In this document: piece after piece, positions 61,269 through 64,000 of the stretch | Layout of the letters: each line of letters starts with the position of its first letter | Numbering within the stretch: the first letter of the stretch is position 1 | Origin: DSXH01 sp020724325 | GTDB lineage: Bacteria; Bacteroidota; Ignavibacteria; Ignavibacteriales; Melioribacteraceae | DNA: 64,000 nucleotides | Reading direction: 5' to 3' | Assembly (NCBI GenBank): GCA_040756515.1 | Contig: JBFLYW010000001.1 | Location: forward strand, 1-64,000 | Made by a program: the position numbers and the translations under genes | The notes under the pieces: generated by a model | Databases searched by the model: none | What the model was told of the DNA's origin: nothing | What the model saw: only the letters and a program-made list of their open reading frames with translations

Positions 61269-61952
61269 TTAACTGAGTTTGGTGAAAGTTGAGGAGTTCT
61301 GAACAACTTTACCCTCAGCGGTTTTTGTTACGACACACACATACAGAATACTGTGCTGATACTTTGCAGCAGTATTTTTTTGAGTTGCGTTCAGATCGAT
61401 TTCTAAATCGTATGTCTGAGCGAAGTTATGTGCAGCAACTTCTTTTGAAAGAGAAATGATCTTGAACGGCTCATCTTCCGCATTCGCTGGATCATAGTAA
61501 CAGACTAAAGCATTTGCAGAAAGATTAACCTCATCCGCTCCGAAAACTGATGCTGTATTAAGAATCGGAATAGTTGCAGTGACTTTATCAGCTGCAACTG
61601 CTGCAACTGCAATCTGCAAAGGAAATCCTTCCGGAGCGATAATGTTCAGCTCGGTTGGTTTTTCAATGGAAGAATAAGCGAAGTTGCTTTGAAATACTTC
61701 ATTGAAAACTGAGCTTGCGACATTTCTTACTTTCTTCCAGATTGAAACGAGCGCAGTGAGCGCAAGAATAGCACTTGCAAATTTTGCAGTGACTGAAAAT
61801 TTCTGACGAACAGTAAGAACCGCAGGTTCTTGACTAGCATTGAAACTGGATGGACGAGCTGCTAATACAGTGCGGCCATCAACTGTTCTCGCGGAAAGGT
61901 TGCCAAGCTTCCCGGATAAATTTCCGATGACATTTCCATTTACGATTGCCAT
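61269..61952 (-). CDS. DUF6266-like protein
   Basis: A 227-aa protein without a signal peptide. The N-terminus (MAIVNGNVIGNLSGKLGNLS, ARTVDGRTVLAARPS) and the QEPAVLTVRQKFSVTAKFAS that follows resemble the DUF6266 proteins that are common in Bacteroidota. The C-terminal half is beta-rich (TATIPILNTASVFGADEVNL, LVCYYDPANAEDEPFKIISL). The role of the family is not known to me; its presence near phage-like genes hints at a structural or surface protein. A strong AAGGAGG precedes the ATG, and a terminator follows, so it is a monocistronic, perhaps highly expressed gene. Confidence 0.65.
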   Translation of the reverse strand: MAIVNGNVIGNLSGKLGNLSARTVDGRTVLAARPSSFNASQEPAVLTVRQKFSVTAKFASAILALTALVSIWKKVRNVASSVFNEVFQSNFAYSSIEKPTELNIIAPEGFPLQIAVAAVAADKVTATIPILNTASVFGADEVNLSANALVCYYDPANAEDEPFKIISLSKEVAAHNFAQTYDLEIDLNATQKNTAAKYQHSILYVCVVTKTAEGKVVQNSSTFTKLS

Positions 61953-62082
61953 GGTAAAACCTCCTTAAGTTGTGATGAATTACGAAGGCAATTTTAGAGA
62001 CTTAGGGTGTGGTGTTCACTGTAATAATGGGAAAGTAAAAGAAAATGAGTTTATGGGTGCCCTATGGCTTGGATGTGGCTTG

Positions 62083-62358
62083 TTACAGGCTTGTTAGGGG
62101 TTGGTTTGATGAGGGAAAAGAAACCGGCTTATTTCTTCTTTTCCGGAATAGAATTGTATTCACAGAATCATAACACAAATTATATTTCTCTGAGAGAATG
62201 AATATTGATTCGATCTGATTGTAAGTATTTCTCAATTCCAGGTATTCTGATTTGATTTGAAGATTTCGGAGGACCAATTCATTGATTAATCCAAGTTGAT
62301 GATATTTCTGGAATTTGGATTCACTTCTAATATGTGATATGTCGAATCTGTGAGTCAT
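62083..62358 (-). CDS. Small helix-turn-helix-like protein
   Basis: A 91-aa protein. The C-terminal half (NQIESIFILSEKYNLCYDSV followed by NTILFRKRRNKP) has the shape of a small DNA-binding helix-turn-helix with a basic tail. The N-terminal part is helical and charged. Not assigned to a named family. It is the first of the minus-strand genes of the element and could be its regulator. Confidence 0.5.
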   Translation of the reverse strand: MTHRFDISHIRSESKFQKYHQLGLINELVLRNLQIKSEYLELRNTYNQIESIFILSEKYNLCYDSVNTILFRKRRNKPVSFPSSNQPLTSL

Positions 62359-62950
62359 TATTTTTTAGCAATTAGCTGACGAAAAAATATATTTAATGAT
62401 ATGATGAGTGCAACGCTCGATGTTTATGATTTGTTTTCTTTTGTTATCGATAGAACAATAAAATTACATGAAATGAAATAGAACGCAGATTACACGGACC
62501 CGCCTACCGGACGGGCAGGTTCAACAGATAAGCACAGATTGATTTCAAAAATTGTTGCGAAGTGGAGTGTGTGTGGCAAAGCCGCGACACGGAACGAGCA
62601 GCATATATCATGTAAGCGAATGAAGGTGTGTGGGAATCCACGACCGGAATGAGCGATGATGAGGCGATTAGTATTTTTTAGTGCCGAGTTTATATAAGAC
62701 AACATTATGTTGATTCGATTGTAATTGAGAAAACGCCTTTGTTGGGACTACCCAAATACAAAAACATAATGTTACTTATGTAATACTGGCTGTCCCATGC
62801 CCCGACCCGTCAGGGCCGGGCAAGTTGAGCTGAGACCTCCCACAAAAGGTTTGTTGATCCATGAAATCTTCTATCTGATGTAAAGTGAATTACAGTGAAG
62901 TTAGAATTGCGAATTGAGAGTTTGGAATTGAGAATTGAAGGAATGAAGAA
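62359..62950. other. Divergent intergenic region of the element
   Basis: About 590 bases between the minus- and plus-strand genes. The region has mini-palindromes (CCCGCCTACCGGACGGGCAGG near 62500, CCCCGACCCGTCAGGGCCGGG near 62800). It also has the inverted pair AACATTATGTT (62701-62711) / AACATAATGTT (62763-62773). Promoters of both directions should lie here. Frames of 60-75 codons in it look like repeat noise. Confidence 0.4.
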
Positions 62951-63433
62951 ATGAAATTGTCTGATAACACTTCGACTAAGCTCAGTGCAAGTTTTTATCT
63001 TAATGAATTTACAATTTCGCAAGAAGCGGAAAGGCATGGTTATAAGAATGAACCGAATGAAAAACAGATTGAGAACTTGAGATTGCTTTGTGTGAATGTT
63101 TTACAACCTCTGAGAGAAATTATCAATGTGCCAATTTATATTAATTCTGGTTTTCGTTCATTTGATGTCAATGCTGCTGTTGGAGGAAGATTTAATTCTC
63201 AACATCTCGAAGGAAAAGCAGCAGACTTGGTTGTTCCTTCCATGAATTTAGCTGATGTGTTCAATATTGTTTTGGAGAGAATTTCCTTTGATCAATTAAT
63301 TTATGAATTCGGAAAGTGGATTCATGTTTCGTGGAATGGTGAAAAGAATAGAAATGAAGTTTTATTGTCAAAGAAGTTAAATAGAAAAACTATCTATGAA
63401 AAAGTTACTGGAGAATTGAAATATGTTTCATGA
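62951..63433 (+). CDS. M15-family D-Ala-D-Ala carboxypeptidase-like peptidase (endolysin type)
   Basis: A 160-aa zinc peptidase that should cut peptidoglycan stem peptides. Family signs are LNEFTISQEAERHGYKNEP near 16, INSGFRSFDVNAAVGG near 65, the zinc triad in SQHLEGKAADLVV (His at about 85, Asp near 92) and IHVSW (about 120). Phage endolysins of this short M15A form have no signal peptide, as here. GAAGGA lies upstream of the ATG. A small membrane protein follows, so the pair looks like a lysis module. Confidence 0.85.
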   Translation: MKLSDNTSTKLSASFYLNEFTISQEAERHGYKNEPNEKQIENLRLLCVNVLQPLREIINVPIYINSGFRSFDVNAAVGGRFNSQHLEGKAADLVVPSMNLADVFNIVLERISFDQLIYEFGKWIHVSWNGEKNRNEVLLSKKLNRKTIYEKVTGELKYVS

Positions 63434-63460
63434 AAATAAATCAATGTTCTATTCATCCAT

Positions 63461-63485
63461 TCTTTTCTTGGCGCAAGAAAAGAAT
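63461..63485 (+). terminator. Perfect hairpin after the peptidase gene
   Basis: TTCTTTTCTT-GGCGC-AAGAAAAGAA is a 10-bp perfect stem with a 5-base loop, about 28 bases behind the stop codon. It is not followed by a clear T run, so it may be a processing signal and not a terminator. More hairpins (CCCGATAA...TTATCGGG) follow up to 63600. Confidence 0.4.
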
Positions 63486-63708
63486 CAAAAGAACATGCAC
63501 TTAAAAAGAATTGCTAAATCTTCACTCCGTTTCGGGAAGAAAAATAACTTCTCTCCCGATAATAGATTTAGAATAGTTGTTATCGGGATCGTCGGACAGA
63601 TTTTTCTTCTAATCCTCCACTACGTTCAGATTTTGCACGCAATTCTTTTAATGTGCGAAAGACGAAAACATTTAACGCCAAGTATTTGAGGATGAACAGA
63701 GACAAAAC

Positions 63709-63969
63709 ATGAATGAAAAGATTTACATATGGATAATTGGTGGGCTTTTAAGCTTGGTGAATTTTCTTTTCTGGTCCAGGATTAAGAGAATTGAAAAAGA
63801 TGTTGATGAGACGAAAAAGAAATCGTCTTCGATTGAGAAAAATTATTTGTCCCGGTTTGAAGTTCTGCATAATAAGTTGAGTGAAGTTGAGAAGAATATT
63901 ATTCGAGAGATTTACAATATTAAGCTTTCGGCTGTCAGTCATCAGCATTTAGATAAAGAAGGAGATTAA
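63709..63969 (+). CDS. Small membrane protein with coiled coil (holin/spanin-like position)
   Basis: An 86-aa protein with one N-terminal transmembrane helix (residues 4-21, IYIWIIGGLLSLVNFLFW) and a charged heptad-like helix (IKRIEKDVDETKKKSSSIEK, HNKLSEVEKNIIREIYNIKL). Its size and place behind the M15 peptidase fit a phage holin or spanin-like lysis protein, but no sequence motif proves it. The next gene starts 1 base after its stop codon. Confidence 0.65.
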   Translation: MNEKIYIWIIGGLLSLVNFLFWSRIKRIEKDVDETKKKSSSIEKNYLSRFEVLHNKLSEVEKNIIREIYNIKLSAVSHQHLDKEGD

Positions 63970-63970
63970 A

Positions 63971-64000
63971 ATGGGAGTATTAGATTTTTTAAGCGGTATA
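63971..64000 (+). CDS. Start of a further gene of the lysis region (cut by the window end)
   Basis: Only ten codons are visible: MGVLDFLSGI. GGAG lies 7 bases upstream, inside the end of the previous gene. A start of this sort is frequent in small phage membrane proteins of the three-helix holin type, but ten residues do not allow a family call. Confidence 0.5.
   Translation, partial: MGVLDFLSGI

Noticed and set aside
62490..62705. 71-codon minus-strand frame
   Set aside because: It spans a mini-palindrome and repeat scraps, with Cys- and His-rich, not protein-like translation.
62810..63037. 75-codon minus-strand frame
   Set aside because: It is antisense to the start of the M15 peptidase and the divergent intergenic region; no ribosome site and no motif.
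63423..63689. 88-codon plus-strand frame between the M15 and the coiled-coil genes
   Set aside because: It runs through three hairpins, overlaps the end of the M15 gene, and its translation is of the repeat-derived sort; no ribosome site.

Overview
The window is AT-rich bacterial chromosome, most likely from the Ignavibacteria/Chlorobi side of Bacteroidota. Two secreted proteins end in the type IX secretion sorting domain with the NYPNPFNP motif that is common in Ignavibacteria. The core genes (short RpoD-like sigma factor, ExbB/ExbD set, OmpP1/FadL porin, MutS2, a cluster of periplasmic PPIases) fit that group. Placement is inferred from protein style, not from a marker-gene search.

Layout. 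(1) 1-7900 is an accessory block of single plus-strand genes separated by 165-230 bp repeats that behave like integron attC sites: the genes sit between core sites of the GTTRRRY type, and two cassettes have exactly complementary ends. A group II intron (350-2290) is inserted inside one core site. Cargo includes two T9SS-exported proteins, a lipoprotein, an alpha/beta hydrolase, a decayed Phd/ParE toxin-antitoxin pair and a methyltransferase. (2) 8826-24921 is a minus-strand housekeeping block: acpS, gamma-glutamyltranspeptidase, an MCE-domain protein, a CNNM/CBS protein, ssb, a SPOR lipoprotein, a FadL-type porin, biotin carboxylase plus BCCP, mutS2, CvpA, YqeY, ExbD-ExbD-ExbB, an SDR and a secreted endonuclease/phosphatase. 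(3) 25003-31596 on the plus strand carries polA, the NAD-salvage pair pncA-pncB, and an rpoD-type sigma gene with a TTG start. (4) 31838-41279 on the minus strand has an M23 peptidase, a MoxR ATPase, three envelope PPIase/chaperone genes, an orphan DNA methyltransferase and metG. (5) 41766-49225 has an alkaline-phosphatase-like gene whose zinc histidines are replaced, then a three-gene signalling operon (histidine kinase, receiver, hybrid kinase). That operon is bracketed by two diverged copies of the phosphatase 3' end and by MITE-like palindromic elements. (6) 49226-58403 on the minus strand has a lipoprotein, acyl-CoA ligase, a small CDS without an ATG at its upstream edge, a 7-TM protein, and a glmS - COG2403 GTPase - carbamate kinase - ornithine carbamoyltransferase run. 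(7) 58670-59793 is an array of about nine tandem, palindrome-interrupted copies of the 5' half of tRNA-Arg(ACG), ending in the intact tRNA. (8) 59794-64000 is a phage- or element-like segment directly behind that tRNA: an ArdC-like fragment, a DUF6266-like protein, an M15 peptidase (endolysin type), a small membrane/coiled-coil protein and the start of a further gene that runs off the window.

The most unusual parts are the cassette array with its intron, the tRNA-derived tandem array, the histidine-less phosphatase, the composite duplication around the kinase operon and the carbamoyl-phosphate gene set. All functional statements rest on reading the sequence and on family knowledge; no database search was run.
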